Source of the DNA: Dyadobacter sp. LHD-138
GTDB taxonomy: Bacteria; Bacteroidota; Bacteroidia; Cytophagales; Spirosomataceae
Assembly (NCBI RefSeq): GCF_030929615.1
Contig: NZ_JAVFVU010000010.1
Span: forward strand, 1-64,000
Reading direction: 5' to 3'
DNA: 64,000 nt
Position numbers and translations under genes: made by a program
The notes under the pieces: model-generated
Databases searched by the model: none
Told to the model about the DNA's origin: nothing
What the model saw: only the letters and a program-made list of their open reading frames with translations
Shown: positions 32,601-40,901 of the stretch, piece by piece
How the letters are laid out: each line of letters begins with the position of its first letter
Numbering within the stretch: position 1 is the stretch's first letter

Positions 32601-35000
32601 ACAAAGGCGCTGGTGCTCGATGCCGACCGATACATTGCCGGTGGAAATACAAACTATCTGATTGCGACTTATAATCTTTCTGCGTTCAATGCTGCTTCGG
32701 ATGACATCCGTATGAATTTCAGATATAAAAATCACGGACAGGCGAGCAATGCAAACAATAAAGTTTGGATCAGGGGAAAGGATACCGACGAATGGATTGA
32801 AGTTTACAATCTTTTCACTAACCAGAGCGCGATTGGAACGCCTTATAAATTGTCTGCTGACATTGAACTCAGCCATATTCTCGCGGCCAATGCAAAGGGT
32901 TTTTCATCCAGCTTTCAGATTCGTTGGGGACAATACGGGACCTTGATGGTTGGGGATGATTACAGCGGTTCGGGTTATAGCTTCGACGATATTAAGATAT
33001 TCCAGATTGCCAACGACGTACAGCTCGTAAGTCTCAGTAGTTCTGTTAGTTCAGGGTGCGGTTTGAGTAATACAGAGCAGGTGAAGATAACGGTGAGGAA
33101 TAATTCCCCGAATCTTATTGCAGACATTCCGGTGAAATTTCAGGTAGATAACGGAGCCATTTTTACCGAAACCATCATAAGTCTTGCCGGAAATGCTGCT
33201 ACGGATTATACCTTCACGGCCCGCGCCGACCTATCAGCTCCCGGAGCGCATATCGTAAAAGCATGGGTTGATTTATCGTCGGATTCTAACCGTTCCAATG
33301 ATCTGGCTACGGCAAAACTGTTTAATTCTCCTTTGATATCCTCTTTTCCCTATTTGGAAGATTTTGAGCGCGGCAGTGGATTCTGGTATAGCAACGGGAC
33401 GAATAATTCGTGGAAATATGGCAGCCCGTCATCCGCGCTTGTGAGCAAAGCGGCCAGTGGAAGCAAAGCCTGGAAAACCAATTTGACGGGGAACTACAAT
33501 ATAAATGAAGTGTCCTATTTGTATTCTCCCTGCTTTGATTTGAGAGGAATGCTGGCGCCAACGGTGAGTTTCAACATGGCACTGGATATTGAAGATTGCG
33601 GGACTTCGGCTTGCGATGTCGGATACATGGAATATTCAACCGATGGGTTAACCTGGAAAAGACTGGGGGCGAACGGAGATGGAACCAACTGGTATAACAA
33701 AAATTATAGTAACAATAACGCCTGGAGTGTTCAGCAATATACGCGCTGGCACGTCGCGACGATGGCATTACCGGCCGGTAGCGCAAGCATTCGTCTGAGA
33801 TTTGTATTGGCAACGGATGCTACGGAATCGAAAGAAGGGATTGCGATTGACGATATTCATGTGTATGACAACCGGAATGGAATCTATGATGGGTCGAGTG
33901 CTTCTGTTTCTACGCAGGCGGCTACCGGGGAGAAAGGCTGGGTTAATTACCTGAACAACGGAACTTTGGTGGCCTCCGTGCATGCGAATAATCAGAACCT
34001 TGGTACGACGGACGTACGAATGTATGTCAACAAGGGTACGGTCAGGAATGTAAACAACCAATATTATCTTAACAGAAATATTACGATCAAGCCAACGAAC
34101 AACAGTCTGGCTGATTCGATCAGTATCCGTTTTTACTTCCTGGATTCCGATGTTGAGAAATTGATCAGTGCAAGCGGGTGCGGCAGCTGTGGGAAACCTT
34201 CATCGGTGAATGAGCTGGGAATTTCAAAGTACAGTGATGGTAATGATAATAATGAGGATGGCAGCGTAACGAATAATACGAGTTCCGGATGGTTATTCCT
34301 GGCTGCGACCAGGACGAAGAAGGTCCCTTTTGACAAAGGCTATTTTGCCGAGTTTAAGGTGAAAGATTTATCGGAATTCTGGCTCAGTAAAGATGCCCTG
34401 GGGGCAAGTACGCCGCTTCCGGTTGAATTGATCAGTTTTACGGCCAAAAGAAAAGGTGGTGCCGACGCGTCTCAGGAAGTGGTGGCTGAGTGGGTAACTT
34501 CCTCGGAAGTTAATTTCAGTCATTTTGAACTTGAAGTTGCCCGTGGAAATGATGCTTTGAAACGCGGACAATTTACCAAACTTGGACAAATATCGGCTGA
34601 GGGAAATCCAAAGGCCGGGCAGCATTATTCTTTTATCGATGATGAAAACAATAAATCGGATGTACGTTATTACCGGTTAAAAATGGTTGATCTGGATGAA
34701 ACCTTCAAGTATTCAGCGATACGCCCCGTTGTTATCAATGAAAAAATTGACTGGCAGATTTATCCGAATCCATCCAAGGATATTATCAACATCGTTTATC
34801 AGGCCGATGCGGGCGAGGAAGTACGGGTGAGCGTGACAGACCTGACGGGCAGACCTTCGCTCAAAGGGAACTGGGCGGCAAGCGGGTCGGTTCAAAAATA
34901 TCAGATCAATCTGGGAAGCGCTGAATTTACGCCGGGGTTGTATTTGGTGGAGGTAGTCGCAGGAAAGAAACGAGAGATATTCCGCGTGGTCAGGTTATAA
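29622..35000 (+). CDS. Giant secreted S8 subtilisin-family protease with T9SS sorting domain
   Basis: A 1792-residue secreted serine protease. After a signal peptide (to about residue 23) and a propeptide-like region (24-205), the catalytic domain of the Kp43-like subtilase type carries Asp244 (GIGDNADP), His270 (SSHGMHV), oxyanion Asn363 (ASGNSG) and Ser442 (GTSMASP). Downstream come a jelly-roll/PPC-like segment, an Fn3-like region near 750-810, CARDB-like beta-sandwiches (about 860-950 and again before 1240), MAM-like carbohydrate-binding-like domains (for example YLEDFERG...GIAIDDIHVYD) and a T9SS type A sorting domain (IYPNPSKDIINI to the end, with GLYLVEV). It should cross the outer membrane through the type IX machinery, of which the PorE-like lipoprotein at 57239 may be part. 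It stands alone with its own control region. Confidence 0.94.
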   Translation: MKLKNLYLPVVFFAVSLSVTFGQYRILLKNESITPEKNISPEKLVEFNRKMTSFNRKSFVVIQFEEIPDESEKKRLQAEGIELLDYIPNNAYSATVTRALASATLQQMKVRSVLELSANQKMHTSLVSGNFPSHALKTNGTIDLWISFPKTFSYKEVREELLNKNFNVTSDLYQAYGVLEIRAAKNRIKELALLPFVQYVQAVPGPDQAFNDHSEENSRANVLSSTASGNRNLHGEGVVVGIGDNADPMTHIDFNDRIINRFAAEVSSSHGMHVMGTLGGAGIIDERYKGYVPKARIVTHYFSNLLASLPSYVKDYGMVVTNNSYGNDVSSCSSFGTYDLYSQILDQQAFQMPYLQNVFASGNSGANLCSPFPAGFGNVLGGYQSAKNILTVGNTTQEGVISGSSSRGPVKDGRIKPEIVVQGTSIRSTMPNNAYGMGSGTSMASPAVTGSVALLYQQYRKLNGGANPKSALIKALICNSGIDKGNAGPDYKYGFGWLNLVRSAKMLESGSYMTGAVKNKVSKTHTITVPANTAQLKVMLYWNDPAAAVLASQTLVNDLDLEVTPSGQAKVLPKLLDAAPLNVDKPATTGADHTNNIEQVVIDRPAAGSYNIEIKGTAINQNPEQEYFVVYDAIPVETSITYPIGTERVQQGEVMYISWDSFGNESNGFTVQYSTDNGGSWTDINTSVAADLRQLSWTVPAVTSSQAKIKIIQNGTGKVSVSEAFTIVGVPVLTLAPVQCEGYIALQWGAVSGVTDYEVMILQGDDMVSVATTSGTNYAISGLSKDVTYWVSVRARLNGNPGRRAVAVSRKPDNGNCSGIISDNDLKLDAIVSPASSGRKFTSTELSASTKITIRVKNLDDVSSAGDFKVRYYIDNVLKGEQTIATSIPPGATLDHTFANLADLSAIKSYNLKVEIEKSSDVVSQNNTLVQTITQLNNTVVSLPFSDDMESLPVQEYFTNKMGLNGADRYDLMASSAVGRIRTFVNTGLANSGTKALVLDADRYIAGGNTNYLIATYNLSAFNAASDDIRMNFRYKNHGQASNANNKVWIRGKDTDEWIEVYNLFTNQSAIGTPYKLSADIELSHILAANAKGFSSSFQIRWGQYGTLMVGDDYSGSGYSFDDIKIFQIANDVQLVSLSSSVSSGCGLSNTEQVKITVRNNSPNLIADIPVKFQVDNGAIFTETIISLAGNAATDYTFTARADLSAPGAHIVKAWVDLSSDSNRSNDLATAKLFNSPLISSFPYLEDFERGSGFWYSNGTNNSWKYGSPSSALVSKAASGSKAWKTNLTGNYNINEVSYLYSPCFDLRGMLAPTVSFNMALDIEDCGTSACDVGYMEYSTDGLTWKRLGANGDGTNWYNKNYSNNNAWSVQQYTRWHVATMALPAGSASIRLRFVLATDATESKEGIAIDDIHVYDNRNGIYDGSSASVSTQAATGEKGWVNYLNNGTLVASVHANNQNLGTTDVRMYVNKGTVRNVNNQYYLNRNITIKPTNNSLADSISIRFYFLDSDVEKLISASGCGSCGKPSSVNELGISKYSDGNDNNEDGSVTNNTSSGWLFLAATRTKKVPFDKGYFAEFKVKDLSEFWLSKDALGASTPLPVELISFTAKRKGGADASQEVVAEWVTSSEVNFSHFELEVARGNDALKRGQFTKLGQISAEGNPKAGQHYSFIDDENNKSDVRYYRLKMVDLDETFKYSAIRPVVINEKIDWQIYPNPSKDIINIVYQADAGEEVRVSVTDLTGRPSLKGNWAASGSVQKYQINLGSAEFTPGLYLVEVVAGKKREIFRVVRL

Positions 35001-35029
35001 AGTTTTTCGTGTTAATTTTTAAACGATAT

Positions 35030-35058
35030 CATCCAATCCGGATTAACCGGTTTGGATG
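35030..35058. terminator. Hairpin after the S8 protease gene
   Basis: CATCCAA and TTGGATG enclose a second pairing CCGG/CCGG around an ATTAA loop, 30 bases after the protease stop. No strong T-run follows, so termination may be weak. The remaining bases up to 35270 show nothing recognisable. Confidence 0.6.
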
Positions 35059-35270
35059 ACTTGCTTTAGACGGTTTATGTCCACAGTTTGGAGCGGATTA
35101 TTTGTCGAAAGCAGGCGGTATTCAGTCAAATTCCTGAGCCGGGCAGACAGGATGAATATTGTAATGAAACTTGCAACGAAATTTCTTTGTATTTCGAAGG
35201 TATAAGTAACTGTATTTTCTTTTTTATAAGAGGTGAATTTTCACGAACCCGAAACAAATTCAGTGCACAT

Positions 35271-36254
35271 ATGAAGTATTTATTATCGGTCCTTTCTCTT
35301 TTCATAAGTCTGTATACCACCGCGCAGATTTCCCGTGTTCAAAAAGTTTCATTGATTCTCGATACGGATATTGGCCCTGATTACGATGATGTAGGAGCCA
35401 TGGCAGTTATGCACGCCCTGGCGGACCGCGGAGAGGTAAAACCGCTGGCTGTTATTGCAAGCAATAAAAATGCGTTGGTAGCACCTACGATTGAAATTAT
35501 CAATAATTATTTCGGCAGACCGGAAATCCCTGTTGCCGCGCCTAAGGGTAAAGCACCGGACATGGGTGCGCCGCAGAAATGGCCTGAAATGCTGTTGGCA
35601 AAATACCCGCACAAAATCAAATCTACGGATGAGGTACCGGATGCGGTGGAGACTTATCGTAAAATACTGGCGTCTCAGCCAGACCAGAGTGTAACCATCG
35701 TAACGGTCGGTTTTCTGACCAATCTGTCCAATTTACTTAATTCCGGGCCCGATAAATTTTCAGCTTTATCAGGCACAGATCTGGTGAAACGGAAAGTGAA
35801 AGAGGTTGTTGCCATGGCAGGAGCATTTCCAAAAGGGAGAGAGTTTAACGTCATGATTGATTCTGTGGCCTCGGAAAATGTATTTGCAAAATGGCCCACA
35901 CAAATTACTTTCAGCGGTGTTGAGATTGGAAACGGTATCAAAACAGGATTGAAACTTATTGCCAATGAAAGCCTGGACAGTCCTGTAAAACATGTTTATG
36001 CGCTTGCCATACCTTTGAGCAAAAATGATAGCGAGGGCCGGATGAGCTGGGACCAGACAGCCGTGCTGGTGGCCATCCGTGGCGCACAGCATTATTTTGA
36101 CCTGAAACGTGGTAAGATCGTTATTAACGGAGGGACCAACGAGTGGCGTGACGACCCCATGGGGCCGCACGCTTATCTGACGCAGAAAATGGGATTTAAA
36201 GAACTTGGTATGGTGATAGAATCCCTGATGATGCAAAAAGGGAGCGGGAAGTAA
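35271..36254 (+). CDS. Secreted nucleoside hydrolase-like protein
   Basis: A 327-residue protein with a signal peptide (MKYLLSVLSLFISLYTTAQ) and an inosine-uridine nucleoside hydrolase fold. The calcium-site motif is LILDTDIGPDYDDVGAM, a variant of the usual DTDxGxDDxxAL with Tyr between the aspartates. TIVTVGFLTNLSNLL and the Asp-rich MSWDQTAVLVAI near the end also match the family. Export suggests salvage of nucleosides or an unrelated N-glycoside outside the inner membrane. The ATG at 35271 is chosen for the signal peptide; an in-frame TTG upstream would add 61 residues without resemblance. Confidence 0.9.
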   Translation: MKYLLSVLSLFISLYTTAQISRVQKVSLILDTDIGPDYDDVGAMAVMHALADRGEVKPLAVIASNKNALVAPTIEIINNYFGRPEIPVAAPKGKAPDMGAPQKWPEMLLAKYPHKIKSTDEVPDAVETYRKILASQPDQSVTIVTVGFLTNLSNLLNSGPDKFSALSGTDLVKRKVKEVVAMAGAFPKGREFNVMIDSVASENVFAKWPTQITFSGVEIGNGIKTGLKLIANESLDSPVKHVYALAIPLSKNDSEGRMSWDQTAVLVAIRGAQHYFDLKRGKIVINGGTNEWRDDPMGPHAYLTQKMGFKELGMVIESLMMQKGSGK

Positions 36255-36279
36255 TTTTCACCAACAGGGCCGGACCCGA

Positions 36280-37086
36280 TCAAACAACCATCGCGGTATG
36301 ATCTTCCGGCGCTTTCTGATCACCGACTGCCTCTTTGATCAGTCCTATGTCATGACGCAAACGCTGGGTAAAAAGGGCGACGTCAAAACTGTGCACGACA
36401 ATATTTGCTCCTTCTTTGATCCAGCGTATCTGGCGCTCCGGTTCCAGCGAAAAATGAATACCAACAGAAAGTCCTTTGGCTCTGGTTTTGTGGATAATCG
36501 TTGTTACAGCCTTTTCAAATTCCGGATGGTCGTATTGTTCTGGCAAACCCAGACTGACTGACAAATCGTGGGGGCCTATAAAAACGGCGTCGACTCCCTT
36601 CACTGACAACAAATCATCCAGTTTTTCCAATGCCGGGACACTTTCAATGTTGGCGATGCAAATGTTTTCAGCATTGTAGTGGTCAACATATTTTTTCACT
36701 TCATCCGGTATCGGCTCGGTTCCGTTCAGATATTCCGTAAGTAATTCTCCTTTCAGGGGGCGGAATTTGGTAGCGCCAACAAGTTCGAGGACTTGTTCCA
36801 CAGATTCAAGGTAAGGTGCCACTACGCCGAGCGCACCACCATCAATTGCCTGACAGGCCAGAAATGGATCGGGGCATGGAATTCTCACAATGGGTGTGAT
36901 CGCCAATGCCCGAAATTGCTGACATAAGGCTGCCAGTTCGTTTCTCCCCAGCGGAATATGTTCTGTATCAATAAAAACGAAATCAACACCGGTTCGCTTG
37001 ATTGCTGCCGGCCACATCGGTCCCGTTGACGTGATGCAGGTTCCGTAAACGTTTTCTCCGTTTTGCAATTTTTGTAAAAGTCCCAT
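36280..37086 (-). CDS. HpcH/HpaI-family class II aldolase
   Basis: A 268-residue TIM-barrel aldolase of the HpaI type, which cleaves 2-keto-3-deoxy acids to pyruvate and an aldehyde with a divalent metal. VFIDTEHIPLGRNEL, ITPIVRIPCPDPF with the pyruvate-binding Arg, GALGVVAPYLESVEQ, ANIESVPALEKLDDLL (metal Glu) and VDAVFIGPHDLSVSLG (metal Asp) are in family order. It is the last gene of a minus-strand run with the GH-like enzyme (24 bp gap) and the NagX-like gene (51 bp), so it probably degrades a keto-deoxy acid derived from a sugar released there. Confidence 0.93.
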   Translation of the reverse strand: MGLLQKLQNGENVYGTCITSTGPMWPAAIKRTGVDFVFIDTEHIPLGRNELAALCQQFRALAITPIVRIPCPDPFLACQAIDGGALGVVAPYLESVEQVLELVGATKFRPLKGELLTEYLNGTEPIPDEVKKYVDHYNAENICIANIESVPALEKLDDLLSVKGVDAVFIGPHDLSVSLGLPEQYDHPEFEKAVTTIIHKTRAKGLSVGIHFSLEPERQIRWIKEGANIVVHSFDVALFTQRLRHDIGLIKEAVGDQKAPEDHTAMVV

Positions 37087-37110
37087 TTTTTGTTTGCCTT
37101 AAAATGATAG

Positions 37111-39537
37111 CTATTTTCTTACTAACCAGATTTCTGTAACCTGTGAGCCTCTTTCACCTTCTCCGCAGGTCCAGATGAAGGTGACCTGCCCGTCTGCTAT
37201 GGCCGCTTTGGGTAAATCAAATTCATAAATCGGTGTATCCCCCGTTTTGATAAAATCATGAATAACCTGGCCGTCGTCGGTTGTCATTTTCATGCGGGAA
37301 CGGAATCTGCCGGTATAAGCAATGCGAATGCGGTAGTCGGCTTTGGGATCGAGTTCATCGTAATGGATTTTCAGGGGCTCGTCGTAGAGTGTCTTGGCCT
37401 GTTTCATCCATACCCGTGGGGTGACCTGACCTTTAAATCCGGTGGCCTGGATTTCATCCACCCATTCTTCACCCACCAGCCCGACGCCAAACCCGATTCT
37501 TGGCGATTGCAAACTTCCGGGATCTTCCTTCCATGGTAAAGTTTGCACAACCCGATGCCAGCTGTCAGGATCACCAAAATGATCATAAAAACCGCCTGGA
37601 CCCGGATCGGTTCTGTGGAGTATTTCCTGTATTTTTTTCAGTCGTCCTGACTCATCGGTTATTTTTTCGGCCTGATTAAACTGATCTAAAAGCCATGGTG
37701 CATCATTCAGCGGCATGTTGATCAGGTCAATGAAATTACCTCTGCCCGACATTGCGCCATGTTTTTTGATGGTTAACTGCGCACCGATACTTTTAAACAG
37801 GGAATCTGCCAGGGCCTGACACTTGGCCTGATAGTCGGGCAGGATTGGTTTCTTCCACGCACTTTCTAAAATTGCCCTTGCCTGTTTTAGTGACTCGGCT
37901 GAATTGCCTGATTTCGTATTTTCAAGAATTCCTTTCGCCTGCTGCTCAATATTGGTTTCATATATCAATCGCTGCCTTGTGTAAGCATCGAAATAGGCGC
38001 GGATTAACCCCATCTGAAAACGGGCTGTTTGCTGCACTTTTAATGGTGCCTGCTTTTCAATCTGCTGCCATTGTACCAAAGTCCGGTCAATACTCTCATT
38101 GGTAAGTAGTTCACCTTTCCAGTTATTTTCCAGCGCGATAATTCCCTGTGCGAAACTTTCCGTAAAATCAGGGCTGATAAACAAACGTGAATATTCCCGA
38201 AGTGTTTCGATCACCGGTCTTTCCGGATCCCAGTCCTGATCGCTCCACACAAATTTGTTCACGTCATCATTGGTGCCTTCGGAGTAACTGATGCTGCCGA
38301 TTCCGTATTGGTCAAATGCATTATGGATGGCCTTTTCGTCATGCGGGCGCGGATTGATACTTTCACGTCCTGAGGTCAGGGCATAAGCCAGATCCCAATG
38401 CGGCACCGGATATTGCGAACTGTAATTATGGGTGATGTCCGGATAATGTCTGATCGGAATGGAAGGCTTAACGATCTCCCTTATTTTTTGTACGGGCAAT
38501 TTTATCCAGGGGCCGAACACCACGCCGCCAAACCAGGAATATTCCTTATTTACATGTGAAAAGAAGGCGTCAAACCATTTCTGCGTAGGGCGAAATACCT
38601 GCGGCGAAACCCAGATTTTGGCATGCGGATGATATTTTTGCAATAGAACGGCCTCTTTTGCCAGCCATGCGAAAAGTACATCGGGTTCGAGATCGCCCGG
38701 GTCACCGGCGGGTACGAATACTGCATTCAGTTTTGGCAGGGTCGAGAAGATTTCTTCCCTTTCTTTCAATTCCTTTTGAATAGAATCAGGATGCGTATAA
38801 TTTTTTCCCAGGTTGGGATACCACATCCATACATCGAGGCCATATTCTTTGCAGATTCGGGATTGCTCCACGATCATTTTGCTAGCCGGCAGCTTCATGT
38901 GCGGACTTGTGAAGTCGTCGTCGGTGCGCGGAGGCATGATTTCAATGCTGTTTGCACCAAACATGGCCAGATCGCGGATGTACTGGTCAAACATAGCGAC
39001 GGTAAACGCATCATAAGCATTGGTTTTGGGACGATAACCCAGCTGGTGACCGCGTACGGGATAACGCGGACTTGTCGACAGGGCGAGCTGATCCGGGATT
39101 TGTACAGACCCGTTTCGCATGTCAGCGTTGCGTAAAAATCGCCCGATCCCGTAAAGTATACCGCGTGTATCTTTCCCAACAATAAGTATGGCTTTTTCTG
39201 ACGGCAATGCCACAAGTTTAAACCCTTCACTTTTAAGTTCGGGTAATCTGTTTAAAGCCGTTTGATAAGCTGGCGGGAGTTTTGTGACCTCATTTTCCAG
39301 TGCAATGCGTATAACGGACTGACCGGATTTTGGCAGTTTTTTGGTAACCGGCCATTTGATTCCACTCCGTTTCTCTGCTTCATTTTGTAAAACTTCGATA
39401 CTTCTTAACAGTATATTTTGATCTGAAATGGTGGTATATATTTGTGCTTTGGATAGGTCCAGTGTTTGGGAATGGACGTGCGGAACCCCAAATTTTATGA
39501 CGACAAATAATAGCAGGCTGTGAATAAACTTTGACAT
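37111..39537 (-). CDS. Secreted GH-like multidomain protein (GH20/GH67-like fold), family unassigned
   Basis: An 808-residue protein with a signal peptide (MSKFIHSLLLFVVIKFGVPHVHS). Residues about 25-165 form an alpha/beta domain like those preceding GH20 and GH67 barrels (SEGFKLVALPSEKAILIVGKDTRGILYGIGRFLRN). A TIM barrel follows (YPVRGHQLGYRPKTNAYDAF, IRDLAMFGANSIEIMPPRTDDD, LDVWMWYPNLG, FGGVVFGPWIK, IRHYPDITHNYSSQYP), with acidic residues that could be catalytic in FVPAGDPGDLEPD and SYSEGTNDD. The C-terminus is a helical segment and a beta-sandwich (RIRIAYTGRFRSRMKM to the end). I cannot place it in a CAZy family with confidence. The operon with the NagX-like and aldolase genes suggests action on an amino-sugar or uronic-acid glycan. 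Confidence 0.8.
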   Translation of the reverse strand: MSKFIHSLLLFVVIKFGVPHVHSQTLDLSKAQIYTTISDQNILLRSIEVLQNEAEKRSGIKWPVTKKLPKSGQSVIRIALENEVTKLPPAYQTALNRLPELKSEGFKLVALPSEKAILIVGKDTRGILYGIGRFLRNADMRNGSVQIPDQLALSTSPRYPVRGHQLGYRPKTNAYDAFTVAMFDQYIRDLAMFGANSIEIMPPRTDDDFTSPHMKLPASKMIVEQSRICKEYGLDVWMWYPNLGKNYTHPDSIQKELKEREEIFSTLPKLNAVFVPAGDPGDLEPDVLFAWLAKEAVLLQKYHPHAKIWVSPQVFRPTQKWFDAFFSHVNKEYSWFGGVVFGPWIKLPVQKIREIVKPSIPIRHYPDITHNYSSQYPVPHWDLAYALTSGRESINPRPHDEKAIHNAFDQYGIGSISYSEGTNDDVNKFVWSDQDWDPERPVIETLREYSRLFISPDFTESFAQGIIALENNWKGELLTNESIDRTLVQWQQIEKQAPLKVQQTARFQMGLIRAYFDAYTRQRLIYETNIEQQAKGILENTKSGNSAESLKQARAILESAWKKPILPDYQAKCQALADSLFKSIGAQLTIKKHGAMSGRGNFIDLINMPLNDAPWLLDQFNQAEKITDESGRLKKIQEILHRTDPGPGGFYDHFGDPDSWHRVVQTLPWKEDPGSLQSPRIGFGVGLVGEEWVDEIQATGFKGQVTPRVWMKQAKTLYDEPLKIHYDELDPKADYRIRIAYTGRFRSRMKMTTDDGQVIHDFIKTGDTPIYEFDLPKAAIADGQVTFIWTCGEGERGSQVTEIWLVRK

Positions 39538-39588
39538 ATGTATCTTAAATAATTACTGATTCGTATTAAAAAGCGGTTGCGTTTTTGG

Positions 39589-40695
39589 TTAAAGTTTTAT
39601 AAAAATCTTTTTTCTGTAAAGGAAAAGCGCCGGAACAAAATTGATTGAAACAAATAGTAAAGCATACAGTAGACTCGCCAGTTTTGGTGCAAAACCCGTT
39701 GAGATGAACAGATCAACAACGTGGTGGTTTAGTGTTTTTTGTCCAAAAGGAAGCAGATAAAAGAAGAGCGCGAAAATATCCGCCAGCACATAAACCATGA
39801 TCGCATTGGTACCGAAAATTATCCCCGGTTTTGTACCATTTTTGTATCCCAAAATATCGACGAGAAAATACAGTGCACCCAATAGCATGGCGGCAAAACC
39901 CGAAGTGACGAGCACAAACGAACTTGTCCAGATATTTTCATTGACGGGAAAGATAAGCCCCCAGAAATAACCCGTCGCCGCCGTAAACAAGCCTATGGTT
40001 ACCATATAATTTACCTTTTCGTTAGGCGTAAAATGGCTTAACATCAGTTTGCCTGCGAGCATGCCGGTTATCCCTGTTACGATGGATGGAAATGTACTTA
40101 AGATCCCTTCCGGGTCCCAGGTGCCCTGCCACATTTTCCCAGGTAAATATTGCTGATCGATCCAGGCAGCGAGATTTAAACCGCGTTCTAAAACTACTCT
40201 TCCGGTTCCGGGTGTCGGGATTAAAGTCATCACCAGCCAGTAAATGATAAGAATCAAAGCGCCGGTTAATGCCTGCTGTTTCCAGTTTGTATGGAGGAAT
40301 ACAAAAGCACAGACCAGAAAGACAATCGCGATCCGGTGTAAAGTGCCTGTCCAGCGCAAATTCCCCAGATCAAAATCAGGCAGCATATTCAGGAACATGC
40401 CTACGGCAAATATTTTGAGCGAACGGATAACGATTTTTTTATGCAGGTCGTTTTTAGATCCCTTTGTTTCCATTCTTTTAGAAAAAGCGAAAACAATGGA
40501 AACACCGACAATGAACAGGAAGAAAGGAGCAACGAGGTCCGTGAAAGTCAGCCCGTTCCATCGTGAATGCATTAATGTAGCATAAACGAATTCTTCGTTT
40601 CCCGGGAAGTTGACAATGATCATCACGGCGATTGTAAAACCACGCATGGCGTCAAGCGAAATAAGACGTGATGACTCTGCTACCGGGTTTGTCAT
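39589..40695 (-). CDS. HGSNAT/NagX-like transmembrane acyltransferase (DUF5009-type), copy 2
   Basis: A 368-residue polytopic inner-membrane protein that opens SRLISLDAMRGFTIAVMIIVN. LMHSRWNGLTFTDLVAPFF carries His43 at the position of the active-site histidine of human HGSNAT. It is shorter than its paralogue at 2395-3666 but collinear with it, including the segments LWTSSYVLY/IWTSSFVLV and WDPEGILSTxP. Proteins of this type next to hexosaminidase and GlcNAc kinase genes are named NagX in other bacteria and thought to help GlcNAc use. Here a GH20 gene is divergent and a ROK kinase follows it, so the context fits. The ATG at 40695 is chosen; 21 upstream codons lack similarity. Confidence 0.87.
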   Translation of the reverse strand: MTNPVAESSRLISLDAMRGFTIAVMIIVNFPGNEEFVYATLMHSRWNGLTFTDLVAPFFLFIVGVSIVFAFSKRMETKGSKNDLHKKIVIRSLKIFAVGMFLNMLPDFDLGNLRWTGTLHRIAIVFLVCAFVFLHTNWKQQALTGALILIIYWLVMTLIPTPGTGRVVLERGLNLAAWIDQQYLPGKMWQGTWDPEGILSTFPSIVTGITGMLAGKLMLSHFTPNEKVNYMVTIGLFTAATGYFWGLIFPVNENIWTSSFVLVTSGFAAMLLGALYFLVDILGYKNGTKPGIIFGTNAIMVYVLADIFALFFYLLPFGQKTLNHHVVDLFISTGFAPKLASLLYALLFVSINFVPALFLYRKKIFIKL

Positions 40696-40901
40696 AATAC
40701 TTTCTGTTTTAAGATTAGATACGCAAACGGATAGGTTAAGGGCTATTACGGACTTCACATTATCATTTTTGTATGCGGAAAATGTCCGGGGGCATCCATT
40801 CGGATTTAAAAGTTTTCACGAAATGGTATGTTTTGATCATCTTACAGTACTATGAATGCGATGATCAGGAGATTTAAAACATTAAAAATTGACAAGCACC
40901 C

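Noticed and set aside
35088-36254. TTG start for the nucleoside hydrolase (35088)
   Set aside because: It would place 61 non-homologous residues before a perfect signal peptide that begins with the ATG at 35271.
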